DNA of 52,575 nucleotides from an uncultured bacterium (GCA_902799955.1 CADCCQ010000013.1:1-52575), one strand, 5' to 3'. Shown: positions 8,626-16,272, numbered from the stretch's first letter. The notes: a model not told the origin generated them from the letters alone. A program made the numbers and translations.

Positions 8626-9216
8626 ATGAAGAAGACAATATCGCTCGTAGCGGTTCTTTCGCTCGCCTTCGCGGCGTATGCGGAGGACAAGGATGAGAAG
8701 GACGACAACGACAACCTCGAAGAGGTGTACGCCATCGCGGACGCGCCCGCCGCCCCGCGCAAGAAGACGGCCGCATGGCCGGCGTTCTTTGCATTGTGCG
8801 AGCTGCCGGCCACGCCGGACCTCATTGGCCTGCGCGTGACGATTCCCTTCTCCACGAAGCAGGAGAGCGTCACCGGGTTCGACGTCGGCCTCTGGGGCCG
8901 CGCGCAGTACTTCGAGGGCCTTCAGCTCAACGCCCTCAGGAACGATGTGAAGGACCAGCTCACCGGCTTCCAAGTCGGCCTCTACAACTCCGCCGTGCAG
9001 GCAGACCTCTTCGGCGTGCAGTTCGGCCTCTGGAACGAGACAGGGTCGCTTCGCGGCGTCCAGGCGGGCCTCGTGAACACTGTCGGCTCGATGCAGGGCG
9101 TACAGATCGGCATCATCAACCGCGCCGAGGAGCTGTACGGCTTCCAGCTCGGAATCATCAACGTCATCCGCGACGCGGAAGTCGCCTTCTTCCCGATCGT
9201 AAACATCGGGTTCTAA
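8626..9216 (+). CDS. Exported protein with tandem GLQxGLxN-type repeats (LA_2272-like surface repeat)
   Basis: The 196-residue product has a signal peptide (MKKTISLVAVLSLAFAAYAED) and an acidic spacer. The remaining two-thirds is a string of ~18-residue repeats: TGFDVGLWG, EGLQLNALRN, TGFQVGLYNSA, FGVQFGLWNE, RGVQAGLVNT, QGVQIGIINRA, YGFQLGIIN. The alternating hydrophobic/Gly pattern suggests a regular beta structure in the outer membrane or at the cell surface. The pattern resembles the repeat described in Leptospira LA_2272-type proteins; I assign this by eye. No enzymatic motif is visible. It has its own promoter. Confidence 0.6.
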   Translation: MKKTISLVAVLSLAFAAYAEDKDEKDDNDNLEEVYAIADAPAAPRKKTAAWPAFFALCELPATPDLIGLRVTIPFSTKQESVTGFDVGLWGRAQYFEGLQLNALRNDVKDQLTGFQVGLYNSAVQADLFGVQFGLWNETGSLRGVQAGLVNTVGSMQGVQIGIINRAEELYGFQLGIINVIRDAEVAFFPIVNIGF

Positions 9217-9229
9217 GATCGGGTAGACG

Positions 9230-10426
9230 ATGGTTATAAGACCCTTCGCGGCCCTCAGGCCGAATGTACCGGACGCGGCCAAGGTCGCGTCCGTTCCTTA
9301 TGATGTGGTGGACACGGCGGAGGCGAAGGCCCTCGCCGAGGGGAATCCGAAGAGCTTCCTCCACGTGTCGCGCCCAGAGATCGACCTCGCCGCGGGGACG
9401 AAGCCGGACTCCCCGGAGGCGTACGCGCAGGCGCGCAGGGCGCTCGACGCCTTCGTCGCGGACGGGACTCTCGTGCGCGACGAGGAGCCGTGGTTCTACG
9501 CCTACCGCCAGACGATGGGGTCGCATTCGCAGACTGGCATCGTGGCGACATTCGACACCAAGGACTACCTCTCGGGCGTGCTGAAGCAGCACGAGAAGAC
9601 GCGCAAGGACAAGGAGGACGACAGGACGCGCCACATCGAGGTCCTCGGCGCGCACACGGGCCCGGCGTTCCTCGCCTACCGCGACGACCGCGGGGTGGAC
9701 GAGGTCGTCGCCGCGGCGTGCCGCGAAGAGCCGCTCTACGACTTCACGGCGGACGACGGCGTGAGGCACACCGTGTGGCGCATCGCCACCGGCGGCACAT
9801 GCTGCGCCGACGAGCTGGCCGAGCGCTTCGCGCTCATCCCCGCCGCGTACATCGCCGACGGGCACCACCGCAGCGCCGCCGCGTCGCGCTACGCCGCCGC
9901 GCACGGCTTCGAGGGCGAGAGCCGCTACTTCCTCGCCGTGGCCTTCCCCGCCAGCCAGCTCAGGATACTCCCGTACAACAGGCTCGTCCACGACCTCAAC
10001 GGACTCTCGGAGTACGAGTTCATGAGCGCCCTGTCAGAGAACTTCGTGATCGGCGAGAAGGGCGAGCGCAACGCGAGGATGTACTTCAACGGGCACTGGA
10101 CGGACATCTCGTGGACGCCTGACCCCGGCGCTGGCCCCGTTGCCTCGCTCGACGTCAGCTACCTCCAGGAGAGGCTTCTCGCGCCAGTGCTGGGAATCGC
10201 CGACCCGCGCACAAGCCCCAGGATCTCCTTCATGGGCGGAATCCGCGGAGACGCCGCACTCGCCGCGAAGGTGGACTCTGGCGAGGCGGCCGTCGCGTTC
10301 GCGATGGAGCCGACGACGGTCGCCGAGATGATGGCGATCGCCGACGCCGGCGAGACGATGCCGCCGAAGTCAACGTGGTTCGAGCCCAAGCTCCGCTCGG
10401 GGCTCTTCATCCATCCAGTCGCATGA
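9230..10426 (+). CDS. DUF1015 family protein
   Basis: This 398-residue cytoplasmic protein belongs to the widespread DUF1015 family of unknown biochemical function. Recognisable blocks are the N-terminal IRPFAALRPN, SVPYDVVDTAEA, NPKSFLHVSRPE, the GIVATFDTKDY and LKQHEKTRKDKEDDR segments, and YIADGHHRSAAA. The conserved His/Lys/Arg clusters suggest a phosphate or nucleotide ligand, but this is not established. Its stop overlaps the next start by 4 bp (ATGA), opening a tightly coupled run of three genes. Confidence 0.9.
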   Translation: MVIRPFAALRPNVPDAAKVASVPYDVVDTAEAKALAEGNPKSFLHVSRPEIDLAAGTKPDSPEAYAQARRALDAFVADGTLVRDEEPWFYAYRQTMGSHSQTGIVATFDTKDYLSGVLKQHEKTRKDKEDDRTRHIEVLGAHTGPAFLAYRDDRGVDEVVAAACREEPLYDFTADDGVRHTVWRIATGGTCCADELAERFALIPAAYIADGHHRSAAASRYAAAHGFEGESRYFLAVAFPASQLRILPYNRLVHDLNGLSEYEFMSALSENFVIGEKGERNARMYFNGHWTDISWTPDPGAGPVASLDVSYLQERLLAPVLGIADPRTSPRISFMGGIRGDAALAAKVDSGEAAVAFAMEPTTVAEMMAIADAGETMPPKSTWFEPKLRSGLFIHPVA

Positions 10427-10932
10427 AGTCCGGGCGCAAAGGCTGGTGGAGGAAGACAAAGGCGTTCTTCCGGCTTCTGCGCTCCAAGATGGTGCGCGAG
10501 GAGATGCCGCCGAACCGCATAGCCGCGGGGTGGGCGATCGGTATGTTCGCCGGCTGCTCGATCCCGTTCGGCTTCCAGCTCGTCGTGTCCATCCCGCTCG
10601 CGATAATAACAAAGACAAGCAAGGTCGGCGCGACCGTCGCGACGTTCGTGACGAATCCGGTGACGATCTTCTTCATCTACCCTGCGCAGACGTGGGCGGT
10701 CCACCGGGTGCTGTTCGGCTCGTCGCCGAACCTGCCGTCCGAATGGACGTGGGAGACGTTGCGCGCGCTGGCGGGGAGGACCATCGCCAGCTTCTTCATC
10801 GGCGGGCTTGTCCTCGCCGCGCTCCTGACTCCGCCGACGTACTTCCTCGTGAAGCGCACCGTCGTGGCGCACAGGGAGCGCAGGAGGCTGCGCGCGGAGG
10901 CCGCCGCGGCGGCGGAGGGGGCGAGGCCGTGA
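10423..10932 (+). CDS. DUF2062 family membrane protein
   Basis: The 169-residue protein has a basic N-terminus, then the signature PPNRIAAGWAIGMFAGCSIPFGFQ and FVTNPVTIFFIY typical of DUF2062, with three or four hydrophobic segments (about residues 28-50, 55-85 and 115-140) and a charged C-terminal tail. The function of the family is unknown; it is often next to envelope or glycosyl-transfer genes. Translation is coupled to DUF1015 upstream (ATGA) and to the GGQ protein downstream (GTGA). Confidence 0.85.
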   Translation: MKSGRKGWWRKTKAFFRLLRSKMVREEMPPNRIAAGWAIGMFAGCSIPFGFQLVVSIPLAIITKTSKVGATVATFVTNPVTIFFIYPAQTWAVHRVLFGSSPNLPSEWTWETLRALAGRTIASFFIGGLVLAALLTPPTYFLVKRTVVAHRERRRLRAEAAAAAEGARP

Positions 10933-11333
10933 TATCGCCGGAGACCATCGCCCGCATCAAGGAGCTGATGGCGGAGGCGTCCGTCTTCGAGGAGGACCTC
11001 GACGAGAGCTTCATCCTCGGCGGCGGGCCTGGCGGACAGAAGACAAACAAGACCTCGAGCGTCGTGCGGCTCTCGCACGAGCCAAGCGGGCTCATGGTGC
11101 GCTGCGGCGAGACGCGCAGCCGCGAGACGAACCGCTGGCTCGCGAGGCGTTCCCTCGCCGAGGCGATCCTCGAGCGCGACAACCGCCGCAAGTCGGAGGC
11201 ACGCCAGGCGGCGGAGAAGGTCCGGCGGCAGAAGCGCCGCCGCTCGCGCCGCCAGAAGCAGAAGATGCTCGCGGACAAGCGGGCCCATTCGGAGATAAAG
11301 GCCGTGCGCAGGATGCGCTTCGACGAGGAATGA
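10929..11333 (+). CDS. Peptide chain release factor-like protein (GGQ domain only)
   Basis: The 134-residue protein carries the catalytic loop GGGPGGQKTNKTSS, which hydrolyses peptidyl-tRNA in release factors, followed by a highly basic C-terminal tail (KVRRQKRRRSRRQKQK). It lacks codon-recognition domains, as in ArfB/YaeJ and the C12orf65/MTRFR-type rescue factors, so ribosome rescue is the likely role. The order HEPSGLMVRCGETRSRETNR fits bacterial family members usually annotated simply as peptide chain release factor-like. The GTG start at 10929 follows GGAGGGG and overlaps the DUF2062 stop. Confidence 0.85.
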   Translation: MISPETIARIKELMAEASVFEEDLDESFILGGGPGGQKTNKTSSVVRLSHEPSGLMVRCGETRSRETNRWLARRSLAEAILERDNRRKSEARQAAEKVRRQKRRRSRRQKQKMLADKRAHSEIKAVRRMRFDEE

Positions 11334-11364
11334 CGGCCTGGCAGAAATCTACGGAGGTTCAGAG

Positions 11365-12000
11365 ATGAGCATGTCACGTCTAGTTGTTTCCCTTCTTTGG
11401 ATCGTCGGCGCGTATCTCGTCGGCGGCATTCCGTTCGGATACCTGATCGGCCGCATGCGCGGCGTCGACGTCAGGACCGTCGGCTCGAAGAACATCGGCG
11501 CGACGAACGTGTTCCGGACGGTCGGGAAGAAGTGGGGGCTTCTGGCGTTCCTCTGCGACGTCCTGAAGGGGCTTGTGCCGGTTCTGCTTGCGAAGGCGTT
11601 TGCGTCGCGCCCGTCATGGGTGCCGCTTGCCGTCGGCATTGCGTGCGTCGTCGGGCACATGCTCACCCCGTACATGAAGTTCAAGGGCGGGAAGGGCGTG
11701 GCCACGGCGTTCGGTATGCTGATCGGCCTTGCGCCGTGCCTTGTCGGCGTGGCGTTTGCGCTGTTCGCCGTCGTGTTCGCGTGTTCGCACTACATATCGC
11801 TCGGCAGCTGCTCGGCTGCCGCGTTCCTTGGCGTCGCGGTGTGGTTCCCAATCCTTGGGAACCCTGGGCTGCGTTGCCCCGCGCAGTGCGTGCTTGTGAC
11901 GTTGATGGCGGCGTTCGTCATCTGGAAGCACCGCTCCAACATAGTCCGCCTCGCCAACGGCACGGAAAGCAAAATCTACCTCTTCCGGAAGCCGGAGTGA
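11365..12000 (+). CDS. plsY: Acyl-phosphate:glycerol-3-phosphate acyltransferase PlsY
   Basis: PlsY transfers acyl from acyl-phosphate to glycerol-3-phosphate, the first step of phospholipid synthesis, in the inner membrane. The 211-residue product has the three family motifs: GGIPFGYLIGR with the following GSKNIGATNVFR, the central GHMLTPYMKFKGGKGVAT, and the C-terminal IWKHRSNI.RL. Five or so hydrophobic segments are visible. GGAGG lies 8 nt upstream of the ATG. It follows the three-gene coupled run by 31 bp and is probably in the same transcript. Confidence 0.95.
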   Translation: MSMSRLVVSLLWIVGAYLVGGIPFGYLIGRMRGVDVRTVGSKNIGATNVFRTVGKKWGLLAFLCDVLKGLVPVLLAKAFASRPSWVPLAVGIACVVGHMLTPYMKFKGGKGVATAFGMLIGLAPCLVGVAFALFAVVFACSHYISLGSCSAAAFLGVAVWFPILGNPGLRCPAQCVLVTLMAAFVIWKHRSNIVRLANGTESKIYLFRKPE

Positions 12001-12113
12001 CTCCGCGCGCCCGCTTCTGCTTCCGCTACAAGGAACTGCGCAAAGGCGGCGGGAGGTCTTGACGTTTCATCACGTTATGCGCGGAAGGCCATGCGCTTGT
12101 CTAGGTGTACGCG

Positions 12114-12244
12114 AAAATGACGAAAGAGACAAAAGGGACTAACGAGATGAAAGAGACAGAAGAGACGAAAGGGACGAAAGCGATTGAAGCGACAGGGAAG
12201 GTCGGCCGGTCGCTTAGGTCGCTTCCGTCGCTTTCGTCCTTTGA
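12114..12244 (+). repeat. 9-bp-unit array arranged as an inverted pair upstream of the four-helix-bundle gene
   Basis: Nine consecutive 9-mers with consensus AAAGRGACN run from 12114 to 12194 (e.g. AAAGAGACA, AAAGGGACT, AAAGGGACG, GAAGCGACA). After a short spacer, four 9-mers of the inverse pattern follow (GTCGCTTAG, GTCGCTTCC, GTCGCTTTC, GTCCTTTGA; 12209-12244). The second set ends at the AGGAGG ribosome binding site of the next gene, so folding of the array would place the site at the base of a long hairpin. It occupies most of the gap between plsY and the four-helix-bundle gene. Confidence 0.85.
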
Positions 12245-12255
12245 AGGAGGTGCCA

Positions 12256-12942
12256 ATGGCTGAAATACCCAAAATCGTACTGCCTCACGGAGGCTATCGC
12301 AATCTCATCGTTTACAAGAAGAGCGATATGATCTATCAGGGCACGGTCGCATTCTGCCGTCGTTTCCTGCCCGCGCACGGTGACCGCACGGTCGATCAGA
12401 TGACGCAGGCCGCCAGGAGCTGCAAGCAGAACATCGCCGAAGGGAGTGCGGCAAGCGGTACAAGCAAGGAAACGGAGATAAAGCTTACAAATGTTGCGCG
12501 AGCCACGCTTGACGAACTGCTTGAAGACTATCTTGACTACCTGAAATCGCACGGCGCGGCGGAATGGGAGGCGACGAGCGAGAAGAAGACTGCCGCGAGA
12601 GACTTTGCGAAAAGCCATGCGGACTGGAACGACTGGGAAAAGCTCTTCGTGTCGCGTCCGGCGGAAACGCTGTGCAATCTGATGATCGTGGTTATTCAGC
12701 AGACAAAGTACCTTCTCGACAAGATGATTGCCGCGCAGGAAGCCGACTTTACGAAACATGGCGGCGTTCGTGAACGTATGCACGCGGCGAGAACCGCAGC
12801 CCGTGGCGAGGATTGGGACAAGACCATTTATTCGCGGCTTGACGGCGCAGCGACGGTAGATGAACTCGCCACTCGTGCCGATGAGATGAGGCAAGCTATT
12901 TCAAAAGCCGTATGGAGCATAAAGCGGAGGAATCACTGGTGA
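12256..12942 (+). CDS. Four-helix-bundle protein (S23/23S rRNA IVP-like, with suffix domain)
   Basis: The 228-residue protein has an S23-type helical core: YRNLIVYKKSDMIYQGTVAFCRRF, then RSCKQNIAEGSAASGTSKETEIKL, the hallmark NIAEG segment. A longer C-terminal helical part (residues ~120-228) places it in the larger suffix-domain variant of the family. The family was first seen in rRNA intervening sequences but is mostly found as free-standing genes of unknown function. The ATG at 12256 follows GGAGG and was preferred to an upstream in-frame codon lying within the repeat array. Location next to a restriction gene is common for this family; a direct link is inference. Confidence 0.8.
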   Translation: MAEIPKIVLPHGGYRNLIVYKKSDMIYQGTVAFCRRFLPAHGDRTVDQMTQAARSCKQNIAEGSAASGTSKETEIKLTNVARATLDELLEDYLDYLKSHGAAEWEATSEKKTAARDFAKSHADWNDWEKLFVSRPAETLCNLMIVVIQQTKYLLDKMIAAQEADFTKHGGVRERMHAARTAARGEDWDKTIYSRLDGAATVDELATRADEMRQAISKAVWSIKRRNHW

Positions 12943-13007
12943 CAGACATTAGCCATGGCAATTGAACATCTATTGAAACCATACTTGGGAAAGACGAAGA
13001 AGGGATG

Positions 13008-13151
13008 ATGACATTGAAGGCGCGAGGCGAGCCGCAAGGTGGTAAGAAAAAGGTGGTAAGAAAAGGTGGTAAGAAAACCGCCGACCGGATAATGGAACTT
13101 ATCCGCGGCAATCCGAACATCACTTTTACGGAACGAATCGCTGCGAAATAG
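13008..13151 (+). pseudogene. Remnant of a winged-helix (RecG/AlbA-2-type regulator) C-terminus
   Basis: The 47-codon frame ends GGKKTADRIMELIRGNPNITFTERIAAK, which resembles the first half of the C-terminal winged helix common in ATP-binding or AlbA-type transcriptional regulators. It stops where the second half should follow. Just downstream, in another frame, the bases up to ~13190 could encode a decayed continuation. Three direct copies of GGTGGTAAGAAAA lie at 13038-13077, encoding Gly-Gly-Lys-Lys runs in the linker as seen in such regulators. The piece just before (12955-13008) is a 17-codon frame overlapping its start. The gap 12943-13224 holds nothing else except a promoter. Confidence 0.4.
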
Positions 13152-13171
13152 GGACGACGGAATTTTGGCAC

Positions 13172-13200
13172 TTGCCAGTCATGGCCGAATTTGATATACT
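13172..13200 (+). promoter_or_regulatory. Predicted sigma-70 promoter of the restriction-methyltransferase operon
   Basis: TTGCCA (13172-13177), 17 bp, then TATACT (13195-13200), with a TGA extended -10 directly before it. The start codon is at 13225, so the leader is under 20 nt and contains AAAGGA. Confidence 0.7.
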
Positions 13201-13224
13201 TATCGCGTTCTAAAAGGACGCCAC

Positions 13225-16200
13225 ATGAATAGTCAACGCCAAGCAGCGAGGAAGTTTCGCGAATACTGGACGCTTGCCAACGAGTCGGAGGTGGGCGGTT
13301 ATCAGAAATTCTGGATTTCGCTTCTTGGCGACGTGCTTGGCGTGGAGAATGCGATGGACCGCATTTCTTTCCAGGCCCCGGTGCCGATGAAGGGCACGAC
13401 AAAGTACCTCGATGCGTGGATCCCCGAGACGTGCGTTCTCATTGAACACAAGTCGCGCGGCATAAAACTTGATGCGCCGCAGTCAGGCCACGGCGGGAAG
13501 ACTCCATATGAACAGGCCGTCGAATACAACCAGGCGCGCGGCTTCTCCGAAAAAGCCCGCTGGATCGTCACCTGCAACTTCGACGAGATATGGGTCTATG
13601 ACATGGACAAGCCCCTCGAAGATCCGCAGAAGATACGCCTGGGCGATTTGCCAAAAGAGGTTTCCCGCCTTGAATTTCTCGTGGATTCATCTGTGAAGTC
13701 CATCCGTGAGAAGGAAAAGGAAATCTCGATTCAGGCCGGACGCATCGTGGGCGAGCTCTACAAGGCGTTGCTGAAACGGTATCAGGACTTCGGACTTCAG
13801 ACTTATGACGACAGAAAAACTGAAGTCCTTGGTCCGAAGTCAGAAGTCCTTGCTGCGCTGAACAGGCTTTGCGTGAGATTGGTTTTCCTATTCTACGCAG
13901 AGGATGCCGGGTTGTTTCCAAAAGACGCTTTCTGGAAGCTCTTGAACGAGACGCCTGCAAAATTCTTGCGGGACCAACTGATTAAGCTCTTCCGCGCACT
14001 CGATACGCCGGAGGCGGAGCGCGATCCGTATCTCGAGCCGGAGATTGCCGCGTTCCCCTACACAAACGGCGGACTTTTCAAGGGCGTGGACGAGGCGGAG
14101 ATTCCTCCGCTTGACGACGAGATCAAGGAGCTGCTGATCAAGTCCTCCGACTTCGACTGGCGCGACATTTCACCCACCATCTTCGGCGCGCTCTTCGAAT
14201 CGACGCTGAACCCCGTAACGCGCCGCGCCGGGGGCATGGTCTACACTTCCGTCGAGAACATCCACAAGGTCATCGACCCGCTCTTCCTCAGCGATTTGAC
14301 AAGGCGGGTGAACGAGGTTTTGGGAACCACGGAATACACTGAAGACACGGAAAAGAAGACTTCCGTGTATTCCGTTTCTTCCGTGGTTAAGAAGAAGCTT
14401 CTCGCCCTCCAGGATGAAATGGCCACGCTCACGTTCCTCGATCCCGCCTGCGGCTCGGGTAACTTCCTCACGGAATCGTTCCTCTCGCTACGCCGACTGG
14501 AGAACCGCATAATCGCCGCCTTGCAGAAAGGGCAGGGCGAACTTGACCTTGGCATATCGGTAAAGGTCTCCATCGCGCAGTTCCACGGCATCGAGATAAA
14601 CGACTTCGCCGTGGCCGTCGCAAAGACCGCGCTCTGGATCGCCGAGGCGCAGATGCTCCAGGAGACGGCGCAGATCCTGCACCGTGAACCGAACTTCCTT
14701 CCGCTGAAGGACTACGACGGCATCGTGGAAGGCAACGCGCTTAGGATGGATTGGGGAGAGATTCTCACGCGTATCCCCCGAGCAAAGCGAGCCGCGCAAG
14801 CGGTCGCTAGAGGGGTGAGGCGCAGAGACGAAATGCGCCGCAGAAGCTCTGCTTCGGAGGGAAGATTCGGCGAAGCCGAACCCGAAGGGTGCGCAAGCAT
14901 CCGCGAGGGTGCAGAGAGACATTTTGACTACATCATGGGCAACCCGCCGTTCGTGGGGGCGCGCATGATGGCGCAGGGAAGCGAGCAGAAGAAGGAAATC
15001 GAAAGCCTTTTTGGCGATATCAAGGAAGTACAAGATCTTGATTACGTTTGCGGATGGTATCGCAAGGCTGCGGAATTGATAAAGGAAACAAATACGCGAG
15101 TCGGTTTTGTCTCGACGAACTCCATATCTCAAGGCTCCCAGGTGCCGATTCTCTGGGGCGTTCTCTTTGACGACTTCGGAGTGTCCATTGACTATGCTTG
15201 GCGCACGTTCAAATGGGACAGCGAAGCGTCCAAGAAAGCTGCCGTCCATTGTGTCATCGTCGGGTTCTCAAGCAGCGGTGTGCCGCATAAACGCATCTAT
15301 GACGGCGATACGGTTCAGGAGTGTGAAAACATCAGTCCCTACCTTCTGCCAGGCGACAATTCGTTTGTAACGGCGCAGAAAGATGCACTTTGCGATGTCC
15401 CGAAGATGAACTTCGGCAACCAGCCACGTGATGGCGGATTCTTCATTCTCTCGGAAGATGAGTCGGCGCAACTTTCTTCAGAGGATCCTGATGCGGCGAA
15501 ATGGATAAGGCCTTACGTCGGTGCGGATGAGTTCATCAAGGGTCACAAGCGGTTCTGCCTTTGGCTAAAACATGCCGCGCCATCGGACATTAAAGCTTCG
15601 AAATTCCTCTATGAGCGTGTCCAGTCCGTGCGTGACTTCCGCCTTGCATCGAAAGCCAAGACCACGAACGGCTACGCGAAGGTCCCACATCTTTTCGCAC
15701 AGATAACTCAGCCAGATGATGAACCATATCTGCTCATACCGCGTGTTTCATCCGAACGGAGGAAGTATGTTCCCATCGGCTATATGACAGCTGATAACAT
15801 ATCATCGGATGCCGTGCAGATTGTGCCGAACGCGACACTCTATCAGTTCGGCGTTCTCACCTCGTCGGTGCACATGGCGTGGATGCGGGCGGTGGCGGGG
15901 AGACTGAAAAGCGACTACCGCTATTCGAAGGAGATTGTCTATAACACCTTCCCGTGGCCGGATATACCTCACGCAAAGTCCGCAAAGGACGCGAAGGAGG
16001 ATTCAGCAGAGACTTTGCGGACTTCGCGAACTTCGCGTGAGATAATCTCCCAGACGGCGCAGGCGATTCTCGACGTCCGAGCCAAGTTTCCGAATGAGAG
16101 CTTTGCCAACCTCTATGATGAAACGTTGATGCCAGTGGAATTGCGTAAAGCCCATGCCGCGAACGACCGCGCCGTTCTCGCCGCCTACGGCCTCAAGCCC

Positions 16201-16272
16201 GACACGTCCGAACCCGAAATCGTCGCCCACCTGTTCAAGGTGTATTCGAAAATACTTAAAGGAGAACTATGA
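13225..16272 (+). CDS. MmeI-like type IIG/IIL restriction enzyme-DNA methyltransferase with in-frame repeat insertions
   Basis: This single-chain enzyme is expected to methylate and cut DNA. The N-terminal nuclease core shows D63, E74 and K76 (LDAWIPETCVLIEHK), a PD-(D/E)xK arrangement as in MmeI. The helical spacer leads to the SAM-binding motif I DPACGSGNF (D406) and the catalytic motif IV NPPF (N573), typical of N6-adenine methylation. The target-recognition region follows (about 700-900), then a C-terminal helical segment. Four stretches look inserted without breaking the frame: residues ~186-210, ~367-389, ~519-565 and ~915-940. Each corresponds to palindromic or short-period DNA. The length of 1,015 aa is somewhat above MmeI-type relatives, consistent with the insertions. 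The next gene overlaps by 4 bp. Confidence 0.85.
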   Translation: MNSQRQAARKFREYWTLANESEVGGYQKFWISLLGDVLGVENAMDRISFQAPVPMKGTTKYLDAWIPETCVLIEHKSRGIKLDAPQSGHGGKTPYEQAVEYNQARGFSEKARWIVTCNFDEIWVYDMDKPLEDPQKIRLGDLPKEVSRLEFLVDSSVKSIREKEKEISIQAGRIVGELYKALLKRYQDFGLQTYDDRKTEVLGPKSEVLAALNRLCVRLVFLFYAEDAGLFPKDAFWKLLNETPAKFLRDQLIKLFRALDTPEAERDPYLEPEIAAFPYTNGGLFKGVDEAEIPPLDDEIKELLIKSSDFDWRDISPTIFGALFESTLNPVTRRAGGMVYTSVENIHKVIDPLFLSDLTRRVNEVLGTTEYTEDTEKKTSVYSVSSVVKKKLLALQDEMATLTFLDPACGSGNFLTESFLSLRRLENRIIAALQKGQGELDLGISVKVSIAQFHGIEINDFAVAVAKTALWIAEAQMLQETAQILHREPNFLPLKDYDGIVEGNALRMDWGEILTRIPRAKRAAQAVARGVRRRDEMRRRSSASEGRFGEAEPEGCASIREGAERHFDYIMGNPPFVGARMMAQGSEQKKEIESLFGDIKEVQDLDYVCGWYRKAAELIKETNTRVGFVSTNSISQGSQVPILWGVLFDDFGVSIDYAWRTFKWDSEASKKAAVHCVIVGFSSSGVPHKRIYDGDTVQECENISPYLLPGDNSFVTAQKDALCDVPKMNFGNQPRDGGFFILSEDESAQLSSEDPDAAKWIRPYVGADEFIKGHKRFCLWLKHAAPSDIKASKFLYERVQSVRDFRLASKAKTTNGYAKVPHLFAQITQPDDEPYLLIPRVSSERRKYVPIGYMTADNISSDAVQIVPNATLYQFGVLTSSVHMAWMRAVAGRLKSDYRYSKEIVYNTFPWPDIPHAKSAKDAKEDSAETLRTSRTSREIISQTAQAILDVRAKFPNESFANLYDETLMPVELRKAHAANDRAVLAAYGLKPDTSEPEIVAHLFKVYSKILKGEL
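13784..13850 (+). repeat. In-frame GACTTC/GAAGTC palindromic insertion (element A) in the restriction gene
   Basis: Heptamer units GGACTTC, GGACTTC, AGACTTA (13785-13805) are followed after ~18 nt by the inverse units AAGTCC, GTCCGAAGTC and GAAGTCC (13823-13850). The encoded peptide reads DFGLQT...KTEVLGPKSEV. The frame is preserved. Confidence 0.65.
14325..14388 (+). repeat. In-frame TEYTE/SVYSV palindromic element (element B) in the restriction gene
   Basis: A 28-nt left arm (14325-14352, beginning AACCACGGAATACACTGA) and a 28-nt right arm (14361-14388, ending TTCCGTGGTT) are complementary at about 24 of 28 positions around an 8-nt loop. Each arm is itself built of ~9-bp units. It is translated as TTEYTEDTEKKTSVYSVSSVVKK. 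A near-identical intergenic copy lies at 39423-39494 and a solo right arm at 28700-28727. Confidence 0.85.
14779..14919 (+). repeat. Probable in-frame insertion (element C) between methyltransferase motifs
   Basis: About 47 codons rich in Arg, Ala, Ser and Glu (RAKRAAQAVARGVRRRDEMR onward) interrupt the stretch leading to FDYIMGNPPF. The DNA holds small palindromes: GCAGA/TCTGC near 14842 and TTCGGC-GAA-GCCGAA at 14865-14879. Motif spacing argues that this segment is extra. No second copy is seen in the window. Confidence 0.5.
15968..16041 (+). repeat. In-frame HAKSAKDAKE/LRTSRTSRE palindromic element (element D)
   Basis: The left arm 15968-15997 (units CGCAAAGTC, CGCAAAGGA, CGCGAAGG) and the right arm 16013-16041 (CTTTGCGGA, CTTCGCGAA, CTTCGCGTGAG) are complementary at about 22 of 28 positions with a ~15-nt loop. 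The translation is HAKSAKDAKEDSAETLRTSR. It lies near the C-terminus of the restriction protein and leaves the frame open. Confidence 0.8.

Noticed and set aside
12184..12255. Earlier start of the four-helix-bundle gene inside the repeat array
   Set aside because: The added residues are Arg-rich products of the array; ATG 12256 has GGAGG and begins the family similarity.
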